Source: Centropus unirufus (Eukaryota; Chordata; Aves; Cuculiformes; Centropidae). From it: a stretch of DNA of 64,000 bases. Each line of letters opens with the position of its first letter. Position 1 is the first letter of the stretch. The DNA is taken from positions 1,145,969 through 1,209,968 of the forward strand of contig VYZI01000085.1 in the NCBI GenBank assembly GCA_013397695.1. The letters are read 5' to 3'. Position numbers and translations under genes: made by a program. This document shows positions 1 to 12,630 of this stretch, one piece after another. The notes beneath the pieces are model-generated. The model saw only the letters and a list, made by a program, of their open reading frames with translations. It was not told where the DNA came from and searched no databases.

Positions 1-2400
1 CAGGTAATGACGTGGCATTTAATGATACTGTCCAAAGTGATCCAAGCCCATGGAAAGTAATGTGCACTCATGTACCAGATAAGCACGGCTGAATGTACTC
101 GAACAGCAGTATCTTTCACGGCACTGTCACCAGATACAATGTGACATATGCTCTGCCATTGTACCTGGCTTTTCCTTTTACTTCACCATCAGAGGAAAAG
201 AGCATTTTCAGATACAGAGCACCAAAGTGTTAAGGGAATTCAGTAAAAGGTAGGATGGCAACATATCCGTAATTAAGTATTCACAGCCTCTTTAATACTT
301 CAGTGCTCTTGGATTCGCAACTAAAAATCTGTGAATTACACCTCATTGAAGAATGTCCTTAATCGACTCTGACATGTTTTATTGGAGACAGAAAAAATGT
401 TTCAGTATGATAGATAAGGTTAAAAATGTTACTACTCTGATCATTTACTCTAGTGCCTCACAAAAAAAACTCCAAAGCCAAAAACCATTTACATCATTCA
501 TCTGATGCAACGGAGAAAAGAAGGCATTATCTGACAGCCCATTTTAGCTGATGGGACAAAGTGCACAGTTTCAATTTTCTGACAAAGTTATGTTGTTTAT
601 GTAGATAAGAAAAAAAAAAAAAAACAACTGTAACATTTCTACCGCATGCCATCATAAGGATCTGAAATTTGAGTTAAACAGCAAAGTACCCAGAGACCAC
701 GCGGAGAAGAGCATGACAAACAAGAATCATCTTTATGGTTTCAAACCAAATAATACATTACGTGTTTTCTCCTCTAATAGCAGCGCAGTCTGGAGGCAGC
801 CCCAGAACAGCGCAGCGTGACATCTCTATGCCTGCGCGAGAGCTCTCACTGCTGCATTACCTAGGAGGGAGTTTAATGAAAACTACTAAAGTATTTTTAA
901 GTAAACATTTTAACTGAGTTCTTCATGTATTAATTTTGATACTCTCCAGATATCAGTGGCTTCTGCTTGCACTACTCACTGCAGAAGAGACTAATGGGAA
1001 TCTTATGCATCTTATGCATATTCAACCTCTATTACTAGTTTTTTAGAGCAATACAGGACGGTGTGGGAAAGTTAGCAAAGAAAAGAAATTATTTCAACTC
1101 ATCAGCAGGGCCTTCTCCGTGGAAAGACATGATTCTGGCAGAAAAAGATGGTTATTAAATTATATACCTCAGGACATCACACATTTTCACATAAATAACT
1201 TGTACATTTAAACCTTTTATGGATGGGTTGGATAAAAGACATTGGCTGTTTTAAGATTCTGCTTTATCACCATAAACAATGAATCTTCCGTTTGGTCACA
1301 CCAGTAAAGGAAAATTACTAAAAGTAATTTTGCTTAATACGTAACTTAGAAAATTACTATTTCAACGCAAATTAGAAAAAAAGGGTTTATTATAAAATTG
1401 AAGTTATCCCATTTCAGTTCATTTTACTACTCATACACCCAAGGTAAGCATATGTTTAAGGAACTGGCTCAATTACTTTAAGCACTGTGGTACAGGCCTA
1501 AACTGCTGAGACATCTCTGAGCTTCTGCTCCATTACCTGTTAGAAAGCAAACTGAGAACTTAGGAGTAATTATTCAAGAGCCTAACTCCACGACATGGAC
1601 AAGGTTTTAAATTAGGACCAGATACTGGATTTTATACTTCTAATTCTAAGACCACAGAAAGATCCATCTTCCAAAGCCTACTTCTGCCTGCAGACAGTGT
1701 GGCCCATCTTAGTGAGTCTGCTGAATGCTTCATGAGCAATTCCATCCACTGGTTTCTATATTCTGGCACCAAAATTAAAATACTCGTTCTAAATCTTGTC
1801 ATTAGGACGGCATTGCGTTCTGCCAAATTTCCAGTGCAAATATATCTTGCGATTGAGTGCTTCTCCAGAATCAAATAGATAAAACAAAGGCTCACCCATG
1901 CATCCTGTAGTATCACCAGCTCATTAAACTCCCTGTTCCTATGAACACTGTTTGGGAAAGAAATGCTGGGAGAAGAATTTTCCACATCCCAGTCATACCC
2001 ATGCTACCTGCTGCTGCTATCAGACAGCTATATCTCTGTTTAGATGGTTAATCATGATCATAAAAATCCAACAGAATGTAAGATCCCTTAACCCAAGAAA
2101 CAGAGAGGTGGAATAAGACACAAAGAATGGAGAAAATGTCATAATTTTGAGCAAAAACATGGCTATGTACTCACTTTATGAAAAAATAACAATACAAACT
2201 CCAACACAGAAAAATATGTGGTATAAAAACATGTTTGTATGTCACACTAGGGACTGTCAGTCAAAAAACTGTGCCACTGTTATTCTTCAATGCATTACCA
2301 CACATACAACTAGGATCAAGGAAAAAACTGGAAAGTCTATCTTGTGATAAAGTCTTTTAAGAATAAACTTGAACCTGATGAATAAAAACCTTCCTATTTC
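1..2400. other. AT-rich non-coding stretch
   Basis: I see no gene here. The sequence is AT-rich with a 15-A run at 610-624 and a perfect 9-bp tandem duplication at 1001-1018 (unit TCTTATGCA). An open frame of about 117 codons lies on the minus strand at 1632-1985. Its translation resembles no family I know and has no obvious exon boundaries, so I treat it as chance. Confidence 0.6.
610..624 (+). repeat. A15 homopolymer
   Basis: Fifteen consecutive A bases follow a GATAAG sequence. I see no recognisable retrotransposon 3' end or polyadenylation signal before it, so it is best called simple sequence. Confidence 0.9.
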
Positions 2401-5400
2401 ATCTTTTTTTAATAATGTGTAATCTTTAGAGGCAAATTGTCACCCATGAGAGGAAGGTCTCCCTGTCTTTTGCTTGGCCATAGGGAGACATCAGGGACTA
2501 CAACTTACCACACACCCTCCAAAGCAACTGTGGAGAGGAGACAGGGCAGGAGGGTCATTGCTTTAGCTCTTCTTCTCTGGAAAGACCTACGGAGTCAAAA
2601 GTAAGATGGTATTTACTACAAAAAATACAAAACCTTTATCCAACAGCTAAAAGAATCAAGTTGAAGACTGAGGAGCAAGAGTCACAATTCACAATCTGCT
2701 GCTACCTATCAAATCTTAGTCAAATGTAGCATAAGGTTACGTTTAACCCAAAACTATTTCACTTAAAATTGGTATATTCTTGATGAATGAACCTTTATAT
2801 ATGCAATTTTTCACCACAGAAATTAACATACCATCACTGCCCATATATCACAGCCATGCACAGAGCTTCACTCTTCTGTGCCTCAGTTTTTTTGAGTCCT
2901 GCTTTCATTGCCTTTGAAATTATTTATTATATTGTTTTTGCTGCACAGTAACTCCTTTTCTTTCATATAGAGGGGAAAGGGACGAGGGGAGAGGGAGAAA
3001 ACGTAGTTTCCTTGTTATTAATTTTCAGACTGCTCTTTTTCTTATGTATTTTAAAGTAAGATGTTTTATTTCCCAGGCAGTACACACGCCTCGCTCTATG
3101 AAGTGTGAGGTGCAATTGCTGCCTTAGCTCTGTGTGTGGCTGTGGCCTTAGAAGTCAAGGATAAAAGAAACAAAACATTTTTTAAAAAATTCTTAAGTGA
3201 AAAATCCATTTGATTTCTTTTTGTTTATTGCTGCATTACTTAGGTAATTGCTTGAGTTGAGTCAGACTGACAGCAAGGCTCTGGACCCTCTGACTCCAAT
3301 CCTTTTGCTTTATTTATTAGTCTCATTTATTAAAAGAATATCTTGGCTTGTATGATGGGTGCTGTTCAAGCAAAAGTTAAATTGCTTATACTTGCAATCT
3401 AAGTCACTGACTGACAAAAAAAAAAAACACCTCATGCAAAGTGTTCATAAAGATGCTCTAAACCACACCAAAATCAGAAATCCAGACCCCTAAAAATCAC
3501 AAAGTCCAAACCGGCCGGTGAGGATCTGCGGAGCATTTAACTGAAACAAAGCCATGGTAACTTGCAGGTAAGAGTCAGCCTGCACAGAAAATGTCGTGTC
3601 AACATACATAAAACTTGGCTGCACTTGAGCAGGTGACATGCACAAGACTTAATTCATTCAAGCAAAACCTGAGTAAAATTCAGCATATCCTCTGGCTCTC
3701 AGAATGACCCAAAATCTGCTGTTTCTAACAGCACTGGCTCTCCAGTATTTTCTAAAATTCTTTATAATATCCTGAGATTTCCTATTCTATGGAAATTCCA
3801 TGGGAAATATAAGGTCTAAAAGGAAGTCGTGAGCTTCCCATTTTCAATTGGTTTTTGAATTTTTATTGATTGTTTTTAACCTGATGGCCCAGGCTAAAAC
3901 CACATACACAGACTAACGAAAAAATTCATGTGTCCAAACCTTTAACCTCATCACACACATTTCTGTACTTTTCATCCCTAATATACAACACACTCGTTTT
4001 AATAAGCTATACACTCTGCCAAATATCTTCCAAGACGCAAAGGAGTTGTTGTTGGAGTCACGTACTGAAGGCAAGACTTCTGGTCAACGCTCCTGAATCA
4101 AGAAGTTCTTTTCCTACTGCCTGATTTCTGAGATAATTTCCTCACCCAGGCTTGTCCCACAACCGAGTTCCCCTTGGCACAAAATGAGCTTTATTCCTTT
4201 AAGCTGTTAGGGATATCCTTAAAGGGTTTGGGTTTTTTTTTTCCAGACTATTAGTTTTTGAGCTAGTACATCCTGGTTGCCTTTAGCAACGTACTGTTTT
4301 GGTGTACAACTTCTCTATTTGCTGGAGGCCACAACAGGATCAGTGTTCTATGTCATATTCCATTTTGTCTCAGGCAGCCTTTGAACTCCCTGGAAATAAA
4401 CGTGGTCTACTTTCACCAACAATTGCAAATGTTAACCCATATGTTGTGTAAAACATGATCCACCCCTGATGGCTCAAGCCGGTAAACTAAACGTTTCTTG
4501 TGAAATGTAAAAGGGAGCCCATCTTAAGGGTTTTGTGAGCTCTAGAATTAAGCAGTGCCATGACTTATCAATGTTAACACCTCCCTATTGGTACCATTCA
4601 GGGCTGCCAGGAGACCATCCAGAAGTTCTTCCACAGCTCTGCTGCTTCATTACTGAAGTATTCAGTATTAATCACACTCGATTTCACTTCTATTTTTTTA
4701 TACCAGCCACCAAGTGTTAAATTCTCGCAAAATGCCCATTTCCACTTGGACTGCGTAGCACAACATTTTCCAGTCTGCTCCTACACAGCTGTATTTCCTC
4801 AGTACCACTAACTCTTCATCAGTTGCCTTTTCTTTTTTGGCTTCTGTTCCTGTCATCTCACACTTGATTGCCTTTTCTGTAAGGTATCTTCCGCTGTGTA
4901 TCCTTCTGCTTTATTTTATTTTCCTTCCTTTACATTTCAGGATAATCACAATGGAGTATCAGCCACTCGCTAAACCCGTTTTTTTACCCTGAAATTATAT
5001 ATACATTGTCTGTCATTTAATCTCACAATAAAATAAAAATGGAAATAATGTGTCTGGTTTACGCCACGAGTGCAAACACACGTTGTTCAATCAAAATGCT
5101 GCAACCAAATTTTGAAGTTTGGCAGTATAAATTCAAGACCATTGAACCATAGTTAAATGCACAATTTAAGATTGCTTGACTTAAAGGACATGGAATGTTA
5201 TCACTCCAGGTGCAAAATTTGTTTGAGCAAAGTATTTGAATACTCGGATACTAATGGAGTAGAAACAAACTCTTTCCTTTCCCAGGTGTGGCCATTTCCA
5301 TCTGAAATGCACATACAGAGTATTACATCCTCCTCTAGTCCATCTGCTCTGGGAAAGACAATTTTGAAGGGGCGTTTCATGGGTTTTTATGCCAAAAGAA

Positions 5401-6300
5401 TATAGGAAAAATAAAAAGGAAATAAATAAACAAAATCTATGTGCACTCCTGCAGAACTTTAAAAGAAATTCTGACCACTAGAAAGCATCCCAGGACAGCC
5501 AACTCAGTATGAATGTCTAATTTATGGGAGAAATAAGACACCATCTCCAGAAAAGCCCTTAAAAGAATCTGGCTGAAGATTTGCGGTCATATTGATACAG
5601 GTAAAAATCGATCTGAAATCTCTCCTTTCTTTCTGTAAGTCTATAAACACTATAAACATTATATTACACTTTTTAGAGGTGAATCTGCATTAATGTTGGA
5701 GAGGTTGGGAATATTACATGTATATTGCAGAATTTCACAAGGGGGTTATATCACAGTTACGGACCTGAAACTGCAAACATGCATCAAGGAAAAAAAAAAA
5801 GTGCATTTCAATAAAAATGCATTAGCTGAAGCCACTAGTAATTATTACATCCAAAATATTTTATGTTTCTATGAAAAAGCAATTTTAAATTTGAGTCATT
5901 CACTGCTAATTTTCTCCCCAGTGACAGCGCTCAAATTTCCCTTCAAAATTACATACACTGTCTGAGTTATCACAGCCTGTTTTTTATTTTAATGCTACAA
6001 TAACACAGATAATAGTTATCTTAGCAGAAAGATGAAGAGATTACTGAATTCTAAAGCTTCGATGGAAACAAATTTCTTACTTTAAACCGTGTCAACCCTC
6101 ACTCCACAGAGTGATTATAATCTGCAAGGGGAAAAAAAAGAAGTGCAGCCCTCAAGAAGCAAGCCTTTCATAACTCCCCCATTTTTCAGAGGCAAGTATA
6201 ATTACAGTTTTGCATAACCATCTAATGAGAGGAAGTCCTTTCTTGCAGTGTTAATAAAGGACCTCGCATCGCATGTTAACAAAGCAATGGCACTCTATGT
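2401..6300. other. AT-rich non-coding stretch
   Basis: No gene or interspersed repeat is recognised. A purine-rich strand (GGGGAAAGGG-type) occupies about 2969-3000 and a 12-A run 3416-3427. Short open frames in this stretch are low-complexity or unlike known proteins. Confidence 0.55.
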
Positions 6301-7345
6301 AGGTAATGTCATTGCGTAATTAGCATGCTCATAAGATGACTTAAGATTACAGTTTATCTGAATCTAATAACTGCCTATCAGCCACTTTACCATTCTGTCT
6401 TTTTCAATATATCTTTCCTCCTGAATGGTTTGGGTATCCACCCGCGCGGCTCAGAGTCACACAGGGAATGAAACAAGCCACTAACGGAACGGAAATAAAG
6501 ATCGAGTCTGAGAGCAATGAAACGAATGAACGTCTGAATATAGTCCAGAGCCAGCTTTTTCACGCACCTAGACGTGCATTCGGGACACAATATCAAAAAA
6601 TATCAGTCTTTTCTGCTAATTTCCACGTTCTTCGTTGTACAAAATATGGAAAGGCAGGAGACATACTACTGGAAATTACACTGGCCAATAAATACGTGAT
6701 ATGAAAGTGGAGCTTAGGTAAGAACTGAACTGTTCTCTAAGCCTCTTAGCAGCCTTTTCACAAAAAGTTACCTTCAGGGGACACACACAAATTCAGTATT
6801 TGCCAGCAGCCGGAATCAAGCCCTGGCTGCTTTTCCTCTCTTGTCCTTCCATGCCCATATGGGTTCATTTGCAGACACAGAATAGAATTCAGCAGAACCT
6901 GACAGCAAAGCTGAGCAGGAATCCCTTTCCCAGTTCCCAATTCTATGATGTAGTACTCTGAAATCTGTGATAAAAAAATAATCAGAAGTGTGCAAGAACT
7001 TGGAACAATGTAAAGTAGATTCATGCATCCTTATCTATAAATTCTTTTTCTGTCCCTTATTCTTTAACAGATTCAAGAAAGCAAGCCAAGCGCAAGAAAA
7101 AGTAGACGACGAGAGACAGTGGTTAAGTTTTGCCTTGCTGTATTTTTTGTAACGCACGCATTTCAAATCCAGCAGGGTGATAAGTCAGGGTTTTGGGGAT
7201 CGCAAATGGTCGAATGAAAAGTTAGCAGAAAAGAGAGGGCCTTTACAAAGACAGAAATTGGGAAGTAGATAGTGCTGTGCTCAACGTGAAAAACATTGCA
7301 AAAGAATAAGAACTTCTATATAAAGCTTTTCCTTTTTTTTAACAG

Positions 7346-7359
7346 AAAAAAAAAAAAAA
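7346..7359 (+). repeat. A14 homopolymer in A/G-rich tract
   Basis: Fourteen A bases are followed by GAAAG and more A bases up to about 7371. This is simple-sequence DNA with no associated element recognised. Confidence 0.9.
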
Positions 7360-9260
7360 GAAAGAAAAAAAGTATCTCCCTGAAGTAGTAACTGTAAAAC
7401 AAATTAAGACATTTCCAAGTATTTGCTAACCTACTTACAGGCATCATTGCTCCCTTGGGCCTTTGTAGCCTTACACCTTCCTTAACGGACTAGCTGAATA
7501 GGTAAATGGGTTATATCAGGCCAGGAAATCAATGTGTATACTGTGTTCTCAGCCACAGATGAGCTTGTCGAAGCCATTTTATTATAGCTCTAGGAGCAGT
7601 ATTGATCTGACTGTTAACTACTCTGAGGTGGCTAGCAATCCAATGAAGATGCCTTCTGCCGTCCATCCAAATGCTTTCCCCCCTCAATAGTTCTAACAGA
7701 GTTAAGTGTTTGCAGATTGAATTAATTTAATGTTTGCTTAATCAAAACTGACTATGCTGGGGCCTAAATTCTATTAATTACTAAAGGGATCACACTAATG
7801 CTGTAACATGATGTTAGGCGAGGAAGGGCCTTATTTTACTATGATAACAGGGAATAAGATTCACAGGGAGAATGAGAGGATAAGAGTCATTTCATTAAAA
7901 TATCTATTTTTTATTTCACATTATTCAGCATTAGTTCAGGGTTTTCTTTTTTTTCTGAAATCACTTTATTGATAGCCAGCAGAATTTGCCTTTAGTGACT
8001 TGATAAGCCCAGTGAGATAACTACTGTACCTGATAACAAGGAAGAAAAAAGTTGTAATGACACCCAAATTTGTTTCTGCAAGCATAAAAAGGTTTTCTGT
8101 CGAATAGGCCTAGACATGTCTTTTCACCTTTATCTCTTATTTTACATAGCCCTAAGAATTGTATAGTTGATTTTCTTTAAGAAAAAGTCAGAAATACATT
8201 CTTCTTCACTTATTGATAGGAAAAAAAATCCCCATTTTCCCCCACACAACAGCAATGGTCTACAAGTAAAGCAAGCATTGCTCAACACTAATATAACGAA
8301 AAGATTTTCTACATTATCTAAGCATCCGACAACGTGCATGGTGGATTCAGAGGGCTGATGGAACATTTACCAGGGATGCACAGGTGAGGGTTTTAAGGTA
8401 ACATTTCCCTGGGAAAAGCTAAAAATCTAAGGACAATGCCATAGTTTTTGTTGATCAGATGTGCATTCCAAAATTCTGTATTCCATAGAGGGTAGATCTC
8501 CAGTATTCCAGTTTTCCCCAAAAAGAATGATTTCATACAGAGCTTGTTCTTAAGATGCTAAATTCTGTCTTCCTTAACAAAACCAGGTGAATTTGCCTTT
8601 TTCCCTTTTTTTTTTTAAAAAAGGAAGATGACAAAAGTTTCATATGAAGCAAAAGAAAATTGATTTGATTCATGTAGCCGTATGCTTACAACACACACTG
8701 AGGGTTAAACAACAAACAGTAGCCAACTGCACAGATTCACTACATATGAAACATATGTCCTGGAACAATGATGCTATTTCAAACAGAAGAATACTCTATG
8801 CTCTTTCTTACACCCCAATTTACCATTTCAGTCCCTCTATGAAATATTTTTCTGATAACTACCTTATTATTTGAATAGTTTAGATCTCTCTCACAGGCAC
8901 ACAAATCACAGCAAAACAATTATAAGGAAAAAAAAAAACCTCTTCTGTCTGCCTCTTGTGGTCTTCATTATAATTATTTTAAGTCCACACTCCAAGAGTT
9001 TCCAAGCTACCTTTTAAAATGAGCAGAGAAGCTTCCTGCAATCATATTAATCCAATTAACTTATTCCATAAAACAAAATAGAAACATTACTCCAGGAAAC
9101 GCTGTTCAGTAAGAAAGAAAGAAAACTGAGTCAAAAATCTTTTTTACATATCAGGAGCCTGTAGCAACTCTTCAGATGCAGGGAAAAAAAATTGGGATTA
9201 AGAGAATGAAGCAGCAGATATTCCAGACAACAAAACAGCTCAGGGCAACAGGAGAATTAA

Positions 9261-9272
9261 ACACACACACAC
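9261..9272 (+). repeat. (AC)6 microsatellite
   Basis: Six AC dinucleotides run in a row, followed by a degenerate AACACAAA tail. It is a short dinucleotide tract. Confidence 0.85.
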
Positions 9273-12200
9273 AACACAAACCTTTCCCATTCCATCTGTA
9301 TCTGTTAACTTATAGCGATGATCTGGGATGGAAGGGGTCAAAAGACCCCCACCACCTGTACTACTACAAATGCATTTATCCAGAGAAAACATTCGGAAGA
9401 AAAAGCAACGGCAGATCCCAGAAAGGCAACAGTTTTCCATAACAAAGCAGAAAGCAGGAGGCAAAATACAGAAAAAGCTTGCAGGCTCTATCAGTCAACA
9501 TCTGTTTTTCCAGTCAAGGGGGAACATAAATTGTACCCCCTGAATTTCGAAATTCGGATTTTCCCCATCTTTGAGATGACACTGGCAAGAGTTCTGCAGA
9601 AGAGATCTTGGTATAGTCATTATCACTGTATTTTACAGGAATTGAACCATGAATTCAGAACTACATGGATGCGAAACACTGGGTAAAACATTCCAAGAGC
9701 TAACGGCATTCACACATAAACCTAATGGAAAAGGATTCTACCCAAAGCCATATTTTCAAAGGGTGTTTTTGGAGCTGTTGAACATTCTTCTGCATCAAAG
9801 CTTTATCAGGGGTTGTGAAGCAGAAATATTTAACACGTGGGCACAGACAATTTAAAATAAAGAATAAAAAAAGCCTGCCAAGCAAACAAACAACCTGCAA
9901 AATAAGGCTGCACCAGCCGAGAACGACAGGGGGAATAAATTTTCCAAAAGAATCTGTTCACCTTGGGGAAAATCATGGTCTCTAGATAGAACCCAACTGG
10001 TGCCCTCCCTAATTTACCCATTACTAGAATCACTGATGGTCCTTCAAAGGCAGGATCCTTTTAAATTTACAACCTATTATCTTATCAAATGTCATAAGTG
10101 AGGTAGAGGAGAAGTAAGCAAATCCTGGGGATGTTACAGGAATTACAACTGATGACTGAAGGCGCTAAAAATGCTAAGATACATTTTGTGGCTACTGTAA
10201 GCATTCATACTGTAGTTAACCTCCAGCTCATATATTTATTTAATGCAAGCCAAAATTCTCATTTGACTTCTCCATTATGAGTATTCCTTTTGCTGCATGA
10301 TTATTTCCCATTGAAGTGTTATGTCTGAAATCTGCATTTCATGTCAGAGGTGGCTGATCTACACAGGGAGCAATGATACCCAAGATAATGAAATATTGTT
10401 TTTACAAGCCATACCTCTGCACAGCACCAAGATCATTCTGGGTTAAAACACCAATAAAATGAAAAATTCTCATTACAATTGATTCAAACATGTCAAAATG
10501 CATTTTACTTTAATCAAACTACCCTGCCCTCCACTTCTCAAACATTTCTAAAACATAAATTATATCTTACATTACAGAAAGAAACAAAACTGGCTGCTTA
10601 AACCATAATCACGACAAATTGCAGCATTGACATCTCCGAATTAAAATTGCAGGAGAATTCACATTTAGGTTGTTTTAACCATTATCTACAGTCATTTGAC
10701 ATATTATAGGATCAGAATAATTTTAAGATGAATATAATATTCTTCCCCATGTATTTCATTAGTGAGGATCATTTGGATGAAAACAGAGCGGGTTTTGAAG
10801 TCCGCAGGCTTGCCAGAGATGGCTGTTAAGAGTTCAGTGTTTGTGGCATAACAAGCCATGAATGACAGTGTTCTTTCCTATTTCTCAAGAGTGCAGCTTT
10901 GTCATCTACCACTGTGAGCCCCACAAAGAAAAATCCAGATGTCTGCAAATTAAAGGAGAGCTGGATGACATTCTGCTGTTAATGCTCAGCATACATAAAT
11001 CATTGTAATAAGAGAAGATTGTTATATTAACCTTTGTCACGCAATTTTCTTTTTCTCTGTAAGAAATAGGAAAAACAACACATTAGGTGGCACAATAATT
11101 CTATTTTAAAACAGAATGGCGTAGAGAACTTTTATCCCCCTGCCAGCCACATGATTCCTGCTTACCTGGAATTTTATATGTGCCCCATAAGAAGTTAATA
11201 GTATGTACACATACCTCACTTCAGTTGTTATATTGCTAGAAAGACAAAAAACATCTTTCCAGATAAATCATCATTTTAGAGGAATAGATACTGCAAAACA
11301 GGGAACCATGAAATTTAACCTTTGCCCTACCAAAAATCCATCTTACAGTCACTGAAAAGCTTTAGTTCCTCCCTCAGTTATCACATGTAGAAAATGGGAC
11401 ATAAAAAATTCCGTATCTTAAGAACAAACATACAATATCTGCGGTTATGCATAACCCCAATTGCTTTGATCTACAAATATAATATTGTCTCACGAGGGAG
11501 CTGGGAGGATTGGGACCTCGACCTCAGAGGTACCACAGTAAAGAGTTAATCTATTTTGAACAGATCTGGTAATTCTGTAGGTCTCTGGTGTATAAAGCCT
11601 ATATGTAGAGTGTGGAAGATTAATGCCGAAAATTTCCCCTCATGCCAGAGATCTGCCATCCTTCCAGAGCAATTTATTTTAAAAACATTCAATTCTAATA
11701 ATGTCTATATATATAAAAATAAATAGGGGCTCAAATTAGCAGCTTTAACTCAAGGACATGCTGTCATTTGAAGTGTTCGGTCACCCCACGCCAGCTCCTG
11801 CTGTCGTTCGAAAGGAAAACAGGTCTCACGTAGGTCCTATGCAATATCTGCCCAATTTCTCACCATAAACACACACATTTATATATATACAAATATAGGG
11901 GAGATGGGGAACAGACAGCGGACGGACTGTTTTGTTGCACGTTTCATCACTATCTCAAAAACTCTTTTTCAAGAACGTAACAGAGATGCACTGGGTGAAT
12001 AAAGGGCTTGAGGGTGGAGCTTTCAGTGCCTGAAAAATGACATTCGCAATAAAATGGCTTTGAAGAAGGACTCAGATGTTTTTTGACCATTTCTGCAAGT
12101 GGATAATTAGAACACTTATGTGCAGTCAAACAAAAAAGTGTAACCATTTGAAATATTCTTGCGCCATTTCAGTAGAACCATATTTCACAACACAGTACTT

Positions 12201-12516
12201 TTAAGACAAAATAAATATTTTAAAAGACATGCAACCTAATCCTCACAGCATAGTGTTAGGTAGACAAAACCAATGTATTATCAACAACAATCTAATGAAA
12301 CAGGGAGTTGCTCTAACCTAGTGCATATTCCCCAGGTTGCTTCATCTTAATACCGTTTTTTGGCTTTTTTATTCTTTTCTTTTACTATTTCAACTGCACA
12401 TCAACCCTGCCTTCTGGTCCCACCAAGTCACTTCAAAAGCATCCCAGTACATAGCACAATGCAGATACAAACAAGCTTATTAAAATTATATTTTCTCCAA
12501 TCTTTTCACTGAATTT

Positions 12517-12630
12517 CATAGAATCGCCAGGTTGGAAGAGACCTCAGAGATCATCAAGTCCAACTGTTCCTGTCTACTACTAAACCATATTTCAAAATAC
12601 TTGCCGCAGTTCCTAGAGGTGGTGAAGGGC
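12517..12630 (-). mobile_element. CR1 LINE 3'-end fragment (antisense)
   Basis: The plus strand begins CATAGAATCGCCAGGTTGGA and continues with AGACCTCAGAGATCATCAAG and a CTACTAAACCAT segment. This is the reverse complement of the CR1 3' untranslated end, where the sense strand ends in ATTCTATG repeats. The element therefore lies on the minus strand. The match is clear to about 12600 and degenerates after that. It is a 5'-truncated copy of about 110 bp, as is usual for CR1, with no coding capacity left. The family is abundant in birds, which supports the taxonomic reading of the window. Confidence 0.9.

Larger units (their letters stand above)
6301..12516. other. Non-coding stretch with simple repeats
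   Basis: No gene is recognised. The stretch holds a 14-A run at 7346-7359, an (AC)6 tract at 9261-9272, and short TA tracts at 11706-11715 and 11881-11889. The parts at 7700-7900 and 10600-11060 are free of visible repeats, have balanced composition and many ATTA/TAAT cores. That look is common in conserved non-coding elements, but conservation cannot be judged from one sequence. Overlapping open frames around 9176-9900 on both strands exclude each other and look accidental. Confidence 0.5.

Noticed and set aside
1632..1985. Minus-strand open frame of about 117 codons
   Set aside because: The translation shows no known domain and no splice context. Frames this long occur by chance several times in a window of this size.
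9176..9900. Several overlapping open frames on both strands
   Set aside because: They exclude one another, include low-complexity residues from simple sequence, and resemble no protein family.
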